64,000 nucleotides of DNA from Aquincola tertiaricarbonis (GTDB taxonomy: Bacteria; Pseudomonadota; Gammaproteobacteria; Burkholderiales; Burkholderiaceae_C): assembly GCF_023573145.1 (NCBI RefSeq), contig NZ_CP097636.1, positions 1,488,001 to 1,552,000 on the forward strand. Reading direction: 5' to 3'. The position numbers and the translations under genes were made by a program. The notes under the pieces were generated by a model. That model was not told the origin of the DNA, ran no database searches, and was given only the letters and a program-made list of their open reading frames with translations. Shown one piece after another: positions 25,111 through 34,181 of this stretch; position 1 is the first letter of the stretch; every line of letters begins with the position of its first letter.

Positions 25111-26582
25111 GTCGTGTCTCCTGGTGAAGTGGCCGATGTTGGCGCCACGCGGTCTTCAGGGCAATGGGCGTGCGCGCCGCCGCGGGCGGTGCGCCGCGAC
25201 AGCAGCGCGCCCAGCGCCGGCAGTGTCGCCGCGATCGCCATCACGCCGATGAAGCCACCGGCCGTGGAGGCGCCACTGTGGCTGAACACCCAGCCCGCCG
25301 CTGCCAGCGCGGCGCTGCTGCACAGCGCGTCGCACAGCTGCAGGGCCGAGGCGTTGCGCCCTTGTTCGGCCGCGGGCGACAGCCGCAGCGTCAGCACCGA
25401 CAGCATCGGAAACGCGATGCCGATGCCGAAGCCCGCCATCAACCAGCCGGCCAGCAGCACCGGGGCCGGCCAGCCCAGCAGCGCCGGCAAGGCGGCGATG
25501 CCGATGCCCAGCGCCACCAGCGCAAAGCCGGCGCCCAGCGCCTGCTGCCGCAGGGCCTCGCGCTGCAGCCGCGACTGCAGCGTGCTGCCGGCGCTCCAGG
25601 CCACCGCGCCGATGCTGAGCGCCAGCCCGGCCTGCGCCAGGCTCCAGCCCTGGGCCCGCGTCAGGTACAGCGGCACGAAGGCTTCGGCGGTGGCAAAGCC
25701 CGCGGCCAGCAGGCCCCGCAGCGCGATCACCGCGGGCAGGCCGGGCGCGGCCACGCGGCTGCCCGGCGGCAGCAGGCGGCCGGCCGCAAACAGCGCCAGC
25801 GCCGCGCCCGCGCCCAGCGTGGCCAGCGTCAGGTCCAGCCGGTGGAAGCTGCCCGCCGCATGCAGCAGGAAGGCGCCCAGTGCCGCCAGCAGCGCCCAGC
25901 CCAGCACCCGCGCTGAAGCGCCACCGGCCGCTGCCGGCTGCGGCAGGCGGGCCAGCGCCGGGATCAGCATCAGCGCCGTGACGGGCACCGCCGCCGCCAC
26001 CACCAGGAACACCGAGCGCCAGCCCAGGTGGGTGGCCAGCGCTGCCGCCAGCGTGGGGCCCACCAGGCCGGGCAGCACCCAGGCGGCGGCAAACAGCGCA
26101 AACAGCCGTGGGTGCAGGGGCTTGGGCACCAGCTGCCCCATGCCCACGTACAAGGCCACGCTCAGCAGCCCGCTGCCCAGCCCCTGCACGATGCGGCCCG
26201 CCACCAGCACGCCCATCTGCATGGCGGTGCCGGCCAGCAGCAGCCCGGCGCCGAACACCCACATGCCCAGCGCGCTGGCGGCGCGGGCGCCCTGCAGGTG
26301 CGGCTCCAGCGCCCGCCAGGCCGGGCGCAACGCGGGCCGCGGCGTGGCGATCCAGCCGGCCAGCACCATGCCCACCACCGAGGCGGCCAGCATGCCGCCA
26401 AAGGCCAGCGCGTACTGGGCATCACCGCCCAGGTCGGACGCGATCGCCGGCATCACCGCGGCCACGGCCATGGCCTCGAAGGCCAGCATCGAGACCAGCA
26501 GCACCGCGCCCAGGCAGGCCGCGCGCCGGCCGCGGGCCAACAAGGGTTCCTCGGGCAGCGTGCCCATCGTCGTGTCGTGCAT
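25107..26582 (-). CDS. MFS transporter (drug-efflux type), SoxR-controlled
   Basis: Encodes 491 aa and about 14 hydrophobic helices. MFS features include MPAIASDLGGDAQYALAFGGMLAASVVGMVLAGW in helices 1-2, GRIVQGLGSGLLSVALYVGMGQLVP (the motif C region), and YLTRAQGWSLAQAGLAL in the second half. The likely role is efflux of redox-cycling or other toxic compounds. The gene begins 29 bases downstream of the -10 of a SoxR-type promoter and precedes GST, so pump and detoxifying enzyme respond together to redox-active compounds. Confidence 0.87.
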   Translation of the reverse strand: MHDTTMGTLPEEPLLARGRRAACLGAVLLVSMLAFEAMAVAAVMPAIASDLGGDAQYALAFGGMLAASVVGMVLAGWIATPRPALRPAWRALEPHLQGARAASALGMWVFGAGLLLAGTAMQMGVLVAGRIVQGLGSGLLSVALYVGMGQLVPKPLHPRLFALFAAAWVLPGLVGPTLAAALATHLGWRSVFLVVAAAVPVTALMLIPALARLPQPAAAGGASARVLGWALLAALGAFLLHAAGSFHRLDLTLATLGAGAALALFAAGRLLPPGSRVAAPGLPAVIALRGLLAAGFATAEAFVPLYLTRAQGWSLAQAGLALSIGAVAWSAGSTLQSRLQREALRQQALGAGFALVALGIGIAALPALLGWPAPVLLAGWLMAGFGIGIAFPMLSVLTLRLSPAAEQGRNASALQLCDALCSSAALAAAGWVFSHSGASTAGGFIGVMAIAATLPALGALLSRRTARGGAHAHCPEDRVAPTSATSPGDTT

Positions 26583-26610
26583 CGGTGGCCTGGCAAGTGA
26601 ATGAGCCGCT

Positions 26611-26641
26611 ACAGTAAGACCTCAAGTGAACTTGAGGTCAA
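26611..26641 (-). promoter_or_regulatory. SoxR-activated promoter with sox box
   Basis: On the minus strand: -35 TTGACC (26636-26641), 19-base spacer, -10 TACTGT (26611-26616). The 19-base spacer is the over-long spacing characteristic of MerR-family promoters. Within it lies the palindrome GACCTCAAG-TGAA-CTTGAGGTC (26618-26639), which matches the known sox box CCTCAAGTTAACTTGAGG except for one central base. It drives the MFS-GST operon; soxR starts 3 bases away on the other strand. Confidence 0.92.
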
Positions 26642-26644
26642 GCG

Positions 26645-27097
26645 ATGGCATCCGCAGTATCTCCGTTGACGGTGGGCGAGCTGGCCGTCCGCACCGGCGT
26701 CGCCGTCTCGGCGCTGCACTATTACGAGTCGCGCGGCCTGATCCAGGCGCAGCGCAGCGCCGGCAACCAGCGCCGGTATGCACGGGCGATGCTGCGGCGC
26801 GTGGCCTTCATCCGCGCCGCGCAGCAGCTGGGCGTGGGCCTGGCCGAGATCGCCGAAGCCTTGTCGGCGCTGCCCGACCAGCGCACGCCCACCAAGGCCG
26901 ACTGGGCGCGGCTGTCGGCCCGCTGGCGCCAGCAGCTGGAGGCCCGCATTGCCGCGCTGGTGGCGCTGCGCGACCGGCTCGACGGCTGCATCGGCTGCGG
27001 CTGCCTGTCGCTGCGGGCCTGTGCCCTCTACAACCCCGATGACCAGTGCGCGCAGCAGGGCAGCGGGGCGCAGCGGCTGGTGCCTGACCCCGGCTGA
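26645..27097 (+). CDS. soxR: Redox-sensitive transcriptional activator SoxR
   Basis: Encodes 150 aa. The MerR-type winged helix is at about 8-75 (LTVGELAVRTGVAVSALHYYESRGLI), with a dimerisation helix and the diagnostic 2Fe-2S cluster C115-I-G-C118-G-C120-LSLR-A-C126. Oxidation of the cluster by redox-cycling compounds twists the promoter DNA and activates it. Target here is the adjacent divergent MFS-GST operon through the sox box. As in pseudomonads and other non-enteric bacteria there is no soxS nearby; SoxR acts directly on the effector genes. Confidence 0.97.
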   Translation: MASAVSPLTVGELAVRTGVAVSALHYYESRGLIQAQRSAGNQRRYARAMLRRVAFIRAAQQLGVGLAEIAEALSALPDQRTPTKADWARLSARWRQQLEARIAALVALRDRLDGCIGCGCLSLRACALYNPDDQCAQQGSGAQRLVPDPG

Positions 27098-27193
27098 GCC
27101 ACGCACGGCGGGTCAGGCCACGGCTGCGCGCACAATGCCGGCCGCCGCGGGCCGTGGGCTCGCGGGTACCGACATCGTTGCTGCCTTTTCCCC

Positions 27194-27943
27194 ATGACCG
27201 CTTCTTCCAGACTGCCCGCGCTCCAGCGCATCGCCCGTGCCGCCGCGCAACTGGCGCTGGACGCCTACCAGGCCCGCGACGGCTTCTCGGCACGCGCCAA
27301 GCAGGCGCAGGATTTCGTCTCCGAGATCGACGAGCGGGTGGAGCAGCTGATCCGCGACCAGCTGGCGCTCGAGTTTCCGGGCGAGGCGGTGTTCGGCGAA
27401 GAGCAGGGCGGCGAGCTGTCCGAGAGCTGCTGGATCATCGACCCCATCGACGGCACCACCAACTTCCTGCGCGGCGTGCCTTTGTGGGCGGTGTCCATCG
27501 GCCATGTGGCGCACGGCCAGCCGGAGGCCGGCGTGGTGGTGCTGCCGGCGCTGGGCCTGAGCATCGCGGCGCAGCGCGGCCAGGGCCTGTATGTGAACGG
27601 CGAGCGCAGCACGCGCCAGGTGCGCTTCGATGAGGTGAAGCTGGCTTCGCTGGGCGACTCGCACCCGCAGGCCGAAGACGTGATGCGCGCCTACCGCCAG
27701 ATGCGCGAGGCGGGCTGGGTGGTGGAGATCTACCGCTCGACCGCCACCGCGATGGCGCTGGCCGCCATCGGCCGCCTGGACGGCCATGTGCAGCCCCAGG
27801 TCAAGGCCTGGGACATGGCCGGCGCGCTGCCGCTGTGCCTGGAAGCCGGGCTGACGGTGCGCCATGGCCCCTTGCTCACCCGCGACGACAGCCACGTGGC
27901 CGTGGGCACGGCCGAGCTGATGGCCAGCCTGGGCCTGAACTGA
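27194..27943 (+). CDS. Inositol monophosphatase family protein
   Basis: Encodes 249 aa. The metal-binding motifs are complete: the E in FGEEQGG, DPIDGTTNFLRGVP (about 93-106), and WDMAGALPLCLEAG near 205. The family hydrolyses inositol-1-phosphate and related sugar or nucleotide phosphates (SuhB, CysQ, HisN types). Nothing in the context selects among them. It is a stand-alone gene. The following 178 bases contain no gene. Confidence 0.9.
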   Translation: MTASSRLPALQRIARAAAQLALDAYQARDGFSARAKQAQDFVSEIDERVEQLIRDQLALEFPGEAVFGEEQGGELSESCWIIDPIDGTTNFLRGVPLWAVSIGHVAHGQPEAGVVVLPALGLSIAAQRGQGLYVNGERSTRQVRFDEVKLASLGDSHPQAEDVMRAYRQMREAGWVVEIYRSTATAMALAAIGRLDGHVQPQVKAWDMAGALPLCLEAGLTVRHGPLLTRDDSHVAVGTAELMASLGLN

Positions 27944-28121
27944 AGCGACTGCGCCCGCGCGCCGCCGCCATGCACTGAACCAGGGCCCCGGCACCCCGCG
28001 GCCGGGCGAGGCCGCACGCAGCCGCAGAATCTGCCGCCGGCCGGGCGACAACCGCAGGCCTTGCCGCTGGGCAGGGCGCATTCGGTACGCGCTCCGGGGG
28101 TGCCAAAACTAAGCTGGCGCC

Positions 28122-28490
28122 ATGTCCTGCATGCCTGCCTTGCCGCCCACACAGATGCCGCCCGCCGTCGGCACCACCGTGGCCTACATCCATGCCCACC
28201 TGGACGAGCGGCTGCCGCTGGACGAGCTGGCCCACCGCGCCGGCCTGAGCGTGTGGCGCTTGGCCACCGTGTTCCGCCGCCACACCGGCGCCTCGCCGCG
28301 GCGCTACATCTGCGCGCTGCGGGTGCAGCGCGCGCAGCGCCTGCTCGACCGCGGCGAGGCCGTGGCCACCGCCGCGGCGCAGGCCGGCTTCTACGACCAG
28401 AGCCACCTGTCGCGCCACTTCAAGCAGCTGTGCGGCATGACGCCCGGCCAGTACCTCGCCCGCCAGCGGCAGGCGCCGCAGGCGGCTTGA
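28122..28490 (+). CDS. AraC-family regulator consisting of the DNA-binding domain only
   Basis: Encodes 122 aa. Both helix-turn-helices are present (LPLDELAHRAGLSVWRLATVFRRHTGASPRRY and VATAAAQAGFYDQSHLSRHFKQLCGMTPGQYLARQR). No N-terminal effector domain is present, only about 20 residues. Such short proteins may be always active or may be controlled by level. It lies 39 bases upstream of the HAD-M20-cupin operon in the same direction and may regulate it. Confidence 0.88.
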   Translation: MSCMPALPPTQMPPAVGTTVAYIHAHLDERLPLDELAHRAGLSVWRLATVFRRHTGASPRRYICALRVQRAQRLLDRGEAVATAAAQAGFYDQSHLSRHFKQLCGMTPGQYLARQRQAPQAA

Positions 28491-28529
28491 GCCGCACCTT
28501 TCTCCCCATCCCCTCACACGGAGCTTTCC

Positions 28530-29231
28530 ATGGTCCTCAGCCAGTTCAAGGTCCTCACCTTCGACGTCGTCGGCACCTTGATCGACTTCGAGCGCGGCAT
28601 GCTCGACTACCTGCGGGCCGCAGTGCCCGAAGCCGCCGTCACCGACGACGACTTCCTGGCGGCCTACCGCCGTTCGCGCGGCAGCCCCGACGTGATCGCC
28701 TACCCCGACGATCTGGTGCGCGTGTGGCACCAGATCGCGCCGCAGCTGGGCCTGCCCGACACCGATGCGCTGGCCCAGGGCCTGGGCGATTCGGTGCCGC
28801 ACTGGCCGGCCTTCGCCGATGCGCCCGAGGCGCTGCAGCGCCTGCGCCGGCATTTCAAGCTGGTGACCATGACCAATGCCCAGCGCTGGGCGCTGGCGCA
28901 CTTCGACGCCACGCTGGGCCACCCCTTCGACCTGCTGCTCAGCTGCGACGACGCGCTGTGCGAAAAGCCCGACCCGCGCTACTTCGCCTATGCCCGCGGC
29001 CGCTATGAAGGCGCCTGGGGCTACACCCAGGCGCAGAACCTGCACGTCGCGCAAAGCCAGTACCACGACATCGGCATCGCCCGCCGCCTGGGCCTGGCCA
29101 CCTGCTGGATCGAGCGGCGCGCCGGCCAGAAGGGCTTTGGCGGCACCATCGCGGTCGACGAGATCACCCGGCCCGACTACCACTACCGCACGCTGGCCGA
29201 ACTGGCCGATGCGGTGGAGGCCGGCCTTTGA
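28530..29231 (+). CDS. HAD-superfamily hydrolase, haloacid-dehalogenase-like
   Basis: Encodes 233 aa. Motif I is FDVVGTL with D12 as nucleophile and Val, not Asp, two residues on, as in dehalogenases rather than phosphatases. Motif II is in LVTMTNAQRW. The Lys is in CEKPDPRYF. Motif IV is replaced by AQSQYHDIGIARRLGLATCWIERR, which gives one visible Asp. Family activity is hydrolysis of C-X or P-O bonds; the substrate here is unknown. Its stop overlaps the TTG start of the M20 gene (TTGA). Confidence 0.85.
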   Translation: MVLSQFKVLTFDVVGTLIDFERGMLDYLRAAVPEAAVTDDDFLAAYRRSRGSPDVIAYPDDLVRVWHQIAPQLGLPDTDALAQGLGDSVPHWPAFADAPEALQRLRRHFKLVTMTNAQRWALAHFDATLGHPFDLLLSCDDALCEKPDPRYFAYARGRYEGAWGYTQAQNLHVAQSQYHDIGIARRLGLATCWIERRAGQKGFGGTIAVDEITRPDYHYRTLAELADAVEAGL

Positions 29232-30427
29232 GCCTGGCCGCGCTGCCGGCCACGGCCGACGACGTCGCCGACCTGCTGCCCGACCTGGTGGCGCTGCGGC
29301 GCGACCTGCATGCCCACCCCGAACTGGCGTTCGCGGAGCACCGCACCGCCGGCCTGGTGGCGCAGCAATTGCGCTTGCTGGGCCTGCAGGTGCATGAAGG
29401 GCTCGCGGGTACCGGTGTGGTGGGCACGCTGCGTTGCGGCAGCAGCCCGCGCAGCGTGGGCCTGCGCGCCGACATGGATGCGCTGCCGATGCTGGCGCTG
29501 GGCAGCCAGCCCTGGAAGAGCTGCCATGCCGGTGCGCACCATGGCTGCGGCCATGACGGTCACACCAGCATGCTGCTCGGTGCGGCACGGCAACTGGCGC
29601 GCACCCGCCGCTTCGACGGCACGGTGCACTTCATCTTCCAGCCCGCCGAAGAAGGGCAGGGCGGCGCGCGCGTGATGGTGGAGCAGGGCCTGTTCGAGCG
29701 CTTTCCGTGCGACGCGGTCTATGCGCTGCACAACTGGCCCGAGCTGCCGCTGGGCCAGGCGCAGACGCGGCCCGGCCCCATCATGGCGGCGGCCGATCGC
29801 TTCGACATCACGCTGCGCGGCCAGGGCGGCCATGCGGCCCAGCCGCACCGCACGCCCGATGCGCTGCTGGCCGCCAGCGCGCTGGTGATGCAGCTCAACA
29901 CCATCGTGGCGCGGCGCATCGACCCGGCCGAATCCGCGGTGCTGTCGGTCACGCGCGTGGAAGGCGGCCACAGCCACAACGTGCTGCCGGCCGAGGTGCG
30001 CATCACCGGCACCGTGCGCAGCTTCGACGCGGTGTCGCAGGACCGCATCGAGGCCGCGCTGCGCGACGTGGCGGCCGGCGTGGCGCTGGGCCACGGCGTG
30101 CAGGCCGAGGTGAACTACCTGCGCTACTACCCGGCCACGCTCAACACCGAGGCCGAAGCGGCGCTGGCGCTGCAGGCGGCCGAGGCCATCGGCCTGCAGG
30201 CCAGCGTGGCGCCGCGTCCGGCCTTCACGTCCGAAGACTTCGCTTTCATGCTGCAGCGCCGGCCCGGCGCCTACCTGTGGCTGGGCCAGGGCCGTGCACC
30301 CGGCGACACCCGCCCCAGCCATCCGCTGCACCACCCCCATTACGACTTCAACGACGAGGCCCTGCCGCTGGGCGTGCGCTGGTTCACCAAGGTGGCCGAG
30401 CGGGCGCTGGGCGGTGCGGCCCGATGA
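29228..30427 (+). CDS. M20-family amidohydrolase (hippurate/N-acyl amino acid hydrolase type)
   Basis: TTG start overlapping the HAD stop, 399 aa. Metal and catalytic motifs of the M20D group: LHAHPELAFAEHRT, GLRADMDALPM, the Cys/His cluster HAGAHHGCGHDGHTSML, QPAEEGQGGARVM, and C-terminal HPLHHPHYDFND. An internal dimerisation domain (GGHAAQPHRTPDALLAASALV) is present. It removes an acyl or carbamoyl group from an amino-acid-like substrate. Together with the HAD and cupin genes it forms a small catabolic operon of unknown substrate. Confidence 0.9.
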   Translation: MSLAALPATADDVADLLPDLVALRRDLHAHPELAFAEHRTAGLVAQQLRLLGLQVHEGLAGTGVVGTLRCGSSPRSVGLRADMDALPMLALGSQPWKSCHAGAHHGCGHDGHTSMLLGAARQLARTRRFDGTVHFIFQPAEEGQGGARVMVEQGLFERFPCDAVYALHNWPELPLGQAQTRPGPIMAAADRFDITLRGQGGHAAQPHRTPDALLAASALVMQLNTIVARRIDPAESAVLSVTRVEGGHSHNVLPAEVRITGTVRSFDAVSQDRIEAALRDVAAGVALGHGVQAEVNYLRYYPATLNTEAEAALALQAAEAIGLQASVAPRPAFTSEDFAFMLQRRPGAYLWLGQGRAPGDTRPSHPLHHPHYDFNDEALPLGVRWFTKVAERALGGAAR

Positions 30428-30431
30428 ACCC

Positions 30432-30818
30432 ATGACCACTTCCACGATCACCACCACCCCGCGCGGCATCACCGTGCTGCACCAGACCGCCCAGCTGGGC
30501 GGCTTCGAAGACCAGGGCACACCGGCCCGCCCGCTGAGCCAGCCGCCGTGCCGGCTCAGCGGCATCGACGTGCCGCTGCCCGGCGCCGAGGGCCATGGCA
30601 CCGGCGTCTGGCAATGCGAGCCGGGCCGCTTCGAGCGCCAGCTGGCCCAGGCTGAGGTCATGCACATCCTGGCCGGCGCCTGCCGCTTCACGCCCACCGA
30701 GGGCCAGCCCATCGAGATCCGAGCGGGCGACACTTTGTTTTTCCCGGCCCACACGACCGGTGTCTGGGAAGTCACCGAAACGCTGCGCAAGGTGTTCGTG
30801 GTGTTCAAGCCGGCCTGA
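30432..30818 (+). CDS. Cupin-domain protein (DUF861/EutQ-like)
   Basis: Encodes 128 aa from the ATG at 30432, 4 bases after the M20 gene. A single cupin barrel with GVWQCEPGRFERQ and EVMHILAGACRFTPTEGQPIEIRAGDTLFFPAHTTGVWEV. The usual His-rich metal site of cupin motif 1 is mostly absent (EVMHIL keeps one His). This matches the DUF861 group found beside amino-acid and ureide catabolic enzymes. The reaction is unknown. Confidence 0.83.
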   Translation: MTTSTITTTPRGITVLHQTAQLGGFEDQGTPARPLSQPPCRLSGIDVPLPGAEGHGTGVWQCEPGRFERQLAQAEVMHILAGACRFTPTEGQPIEIRAGDTLFFPAHTTGVWEVTETLRKVFVVFKPA

Positions 30819-30868
30819 GAGTGAGTGCGTGTCACCAGGGCAGGGCCGGCGGCCCGTAACATCGAGCG

Positions 30869-33800
30869 ATGTTGGCGCCTGTCGCAACGCTCCAGCTGGC
30901 CGCCGCGCCAGCCCTCTGCTGGCCCGATGGCCGTCGCATGGCGCTGGCCCCGCGCGATGCCCTGCTGCTGACCTGGCTGGCCATCGAAGGCGCCACGCCC
31001 CGCAGCCGCCTCGCCCTGCTGCTGTGGCCGCTGGCCGATGCCGCCGCCGCCCGCAATGTGCTGCGCCAGCGCTTGTTCCAGTTGCGCCGGCAGCTTGGTC
31101 TGGCGGTGGTGGAAGGCCAGGCCGTTCTGAGCCTGGCTGCCGGCATCGGCCATGACCTGGCCGCTGCCGACGACGTGCTGGCCGGCCTGGACCCCGGCAC
31201 GGGCGGTGAGATCGACGGCTGGCTGGCCCAGCAGCGCCATGACAGGCGCGCCCGCATGCGCCAGGCCCTGGCCGAGCTGGCCGACATGGCCGAGGCCGCC
31301 CGCGACTGGGACGGCGCCCGCCTCCACGTCCGCGAAATGCTGGCGCTGGACGCGCTGTCCGAGGACGCTCACCGTCGGTTGATCCGCCTTCACTATCTGG
31401 CCGGCGACCGTGCCGCAGCGCTGCGTGCTTTTGACGATTGCGAGCAGGTGCTCAAGCATGAGCTCGGCGCCCGGCCCAGCGCCGAGACGCTGGCCCTGCT
31501 GCGCACGCTGGAGGCAGCCCGCCCTGCCGCCCTGCAGGCGCTGCCGGCTGCGGTGCTGCGACCGCCGCGACTGGTAGGCCGTGAGGCCGAGCTGCAGGCG
31601 CTGCGCTCCACGGCCACGACGCTGGGCCACGTGCTGCTGCTGCGGGGCGAGGCCGGGCTGGGCAAGTCGCGGCTCATCGCCGATCTGGCCGATGAACTGG
31701 GCCCGGCCATGCTGGTGGTGTGCGCCCGCCCCGGCGATGCCGGCGTGCCCCATGCGCTGCTGGCACGCTGGCTGCGGGCCTGGCTGCAGCGCCCGGGCGC
31801 CGTGCTGGCGCCAGGCGAACAGGCGGTGCTGGCCCGCGTGCTGCCCGAGCTGGGCACGCCGCCGCGGGCCGACCAGCGCGACCGCCTGGCCCTGGTGCTG
31901 CAGGCGCTGTTGACGCGGGCGCCCGGCCTGCAGGCCCTGGCGCTGGACGATCTGCAGTTCGCCGACGCCGCCAGCCTGAGCCTGCTGCTGCCCTTGGCCG
32001 GTGCCGACGGCCCGGCCTGGGTGCTGGCCCAACGCCCGGCCGAGCTGCCGGATGCGGCCCAACCCGTGCTGGACCGGCTGCGCGCCAGCAGCCGATGCAG
32101 CGTGATCGACCTGGTGCCGCTGGACATCGGCGCTGTCACGGCGCTGCTGGCCGATGTGGACCTGCCCGGTCTGGCCATGCCGGAGCAGGCCCACAGCCTG
32201 TGGCGCCACACCGGCGGCAACCCGTTGTTCCTGCTGGAGACGCTGAAGCTGGCCCAGGCCAGTCAGCAGGCGCCGGGCGCGCCCTGGCCACAGGCCGGCA
32301 GCCTGCTGCGCCACGTCCAGCAGCGGCTGGATCGTCTGGACCCGCTGGCCCGCAAGCTGGTTCGCTGCGCCGCCGTGGCCGGCCAGGACTTCGACGCGGC
32401 GCTGGCCGCCACGGTGCTGGGCTTGCATCCGCTGGATCTGGCCGATGCCTGGACGGCGCTGGAAGCGGCCCATGTGCTGCGCGACGGCTGCTTCGCCCAT
32501 GACCTGATCGCCGAGGCCGCCCTGGCCTCGGTGCCGGCGGCGCTGGCGCCGCCGCTGCATGCCGAGATTGCGCAGGCACTGGAGGCCCGTGGCGGCGTGC
32601 CGGCACGGGTGGCGGACCACTGGCTGGCCGCCGGCATGCCGGCGCGGGCGGTGCCGGCCCTGCTGGCCGCCGGCCGGCATGCCCTCGCGGCCTGGCAGCC
32701 GCAGGTGGCGGCTCTCTGCTTCGAGCAGGCGGCCAGCCTGCAAGAGGCCGCCGGGCAGCGCGCTGCCGCCTTCGAGACGCTGCTGCGGGCCTGTTCGGTG
32801 CTGTCCGAGCATGGCGACGACCCGCGACTGAGGCCCTGGCTGGAACGGTTGGCCGCGCTGGCCGTTGACGACGGGCAGCGCGCTGCGCTGGCCTGCTCGC
32901 AGTGTTTCGTGCAGGCGGTGGACGGCGACGACGTGGGCGCCCGCCGCCTGGCCGCCGAGGCGCTGGACCTGGCCCGCTGCGCCGGCCGCGTCGATGCCGA
33001 GGTGGAGTTGTTGTGGAGCCTGACCGTGCTCCACTGGGACAACCGGGAACCCGCGACCGCCGCCCGCCATGCAGAGGCCGCTCTGCCGCGCCTGGCGCAC
33101 ATGCCGGCCGACAGCCCGCTGGTGGACACCGACCGCGCCCGCTTTCGCCTGTTGCATGCGCTGGGCCTGGTGCACGGGGCCACCGGCCGTTACGCCGAAT
33201 CCGACGCCCGGCTGGCCGAGGCCTTGCAGGCCGCGCAGGCCATGCAGGCCCGCCACCTGGCCGAAGGCGTGGCCGCCACGCTGGCGATGAATGCACTGGA
33301 GCAGGGCGATCTGGCGCGTGCCCAGCCCTGGGCGGCACGGACCCTGGAGGACGACGACCGCGACGGTGTGGCCGCCAACGTCCGCGCCATCGGCCTGGCG
33401 GCGGCATCGACGGTGCAGGCCGTGGCCGGTGCGCTGGGCAGCGCGCTGGCGCTGAGCGAACGTGCGGTGGCCTTATGCAGCCAGGGCCGCTTGCGCTTCG
33501 AGCCCAGCGCCTGGCGCCGCCATGCCGGCCTGCTGCACGAGTTGGGCCGGCGCGACCTGGCGCTGCAGGGCCTGCGTGCGCTGCAGCGCCGAAGCGGCCT
33601 GAGCGCCGCCGATCAGGCGGCCACGGCGGCGGCCTTGCTGGGGCTGGGTGTGGGCGCTGGCACGGCCGCCCACCGCCGCGCGGCGGCCAGCATCATCGAG
33701 CAGGTGGCCGCGTTCGACGACTTCCCGCTGCGGGCCCGGCTGCTGGCCGCGGCCCAGCCCGGCTGTGAGCCGGCGTTGATCCTGCCTGTGCTGGCCGCGA

Positions 33801-34180
33801 CGGCCGAGACGGCGCGTGACCAGGGCGCGCACGGGCTGTGGCTGTCGGTGCAGGCGCGGCGTGTGGCTGCGCTGCGCGCCGCCGGCCGTGCCGACGAGGC
33901 GGCGGAGCAGGCCCGGCTGGCCTGGACCGACCTGGCCGCCGGCCGGCAGGCGATGGACCCGTGGCCCCGCGTGGCTGCTGAACTGAGCGCTGCACTTCAC
34001 GCTTCAGCGCCCGAGCTGGCCCAGACCCTTGCGGAACGCACCCTGGCCTGGATGCAGCAGGCCGCCGCCAGCCTGCCGCCGGCCTGGCAGGCGACGTATC
34101 TGGGCCGCGCACCGGCGCTGCAGGTGCTGCCGCTGCGGCCAGCGCTGGCTTTGCCGCCGGCTGCGCCCCAGCGCTGCTGA
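30869..34180 (+). CDS. Large BTAD-ATPase transcriptional regulator (SARP/MalT-like)
   Basis: Encodes 1103 aa. Residues 1-105 form a SARP-type N-terminal region (LLWPLADAAAARNVLRQRLFQLRRQLG). The BTAD bundle is at about 112-215 (LLRTLEAARP at its end). A STAND-type ATPase follows with Walker A GEAGLGKS (260-267) and Walker B LALDDLQFAD (357-366), and a sensor-like LWRHTGGNPLFLLETL. Residues about 560-1080 are Ala/Leu-rich tandem helical repeats of TPR type. A LuxR helix-turn-helix is not seen at the C-terminus. Such proteins integrate ligand or partner binding with transcription. The target genes are not evident. It stands alone, with a convergent PEP-CTERM gene whose stop is 1 base away. Confidence 0.8.
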   Translation: MLAPVATLQLAAAPALCWPDGRRMALAPRDALLLTWLAIEGATPRSRLALLLWPLADAAAARNVLRQRLFQLRRQLGLAVVEGQAVLSLAAGIGHDLAAADDVLAGLDPGTGGEIDGWLAQQRHDRRARMRQALAELADMAEAARDWDGARLHVREMLALDALSEDAHRRLIRLHYLAGDRAAALRAFDDCEQVLKHELGARPSAETLALLRTLEAARPAALQALPAAVLRPPRLVGREAELQALRSTATTLGHVLLLRGEAGLGKSRLIADLADELGPAMLVVCARPGDAGVPHALLARWLRAWLQRPGAVLAPGEQAVLARVLPELGTPPRADQRDRLALVLQALLTRAPGLQALALDDLQFADAASLSLLLPLAGADGPAWVLAQRPAELPDAAQPVLDRLRASSRCSVIDLVPLDIGAVTALLADVDLPGLAMPEQAHSLWRHTGGNPLFLLETLKLAQASQQAPGAPWPQAGSLLRHVQQRLDRLDPLARKLVRCAAVAGQDFDAALAATVLGLHPLDLADAWTALEAAHVLRDGCFAHDLIAEAALASVPAALAPPLHAEIAQALEARGGVPARVADHWLAAGMPARAVPALLAAGRHALAAWQPQVAALCFEQAASLQEAAGQRAAAFETLLRACSVLSEHGDDPRLRPWLERLAALAVDDGQRAALACSQCFVQAVDGDDVGARRLAAEALDLARCAGRVDAEVELLWSLTVLHWDNREPATAARHAEAALPRLAHMPADSPLVDTDRARFRLLHALGLVHGATGRYAESDARLAEALQAAQAMQARHLAEGVAATLAMNALEQGDLARAQPWAARTLEDDDRDGVAANVRAIGLAAASTVQAVAGALGSALALSERAVALCSQGRLRFEPSAWRRHAGLLHELGRRDLALQGLRALQRRSGLSAADQAATAAALLGLGVGAGTAAHRRAAASIIEQVAAFDDFPLRARLLAAAQPGCEPALILPVLAATAETARDQGAHGLWLSVQARRVAALRAAGRADEAAEQARLAWTDLAAGRQAMDPWPRVAAELSAALHASAPELAQTLAERTLAWMQQAAASLPPAWQATYLGRAPALQVLPLRPALALPPAAPQRC

Positions 34181-34181
34181 A

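Noticed and set aside
29183-33256. Very long minus-strand frame of 1357 codons opposite several rightward genes
   Set aside because: It lies entirely antisense to the M20, cupin and BTAD genes, has biased His/Arg/Gln/Gly composition and no recognisable domain; at this GC content such frames arise as shadows.
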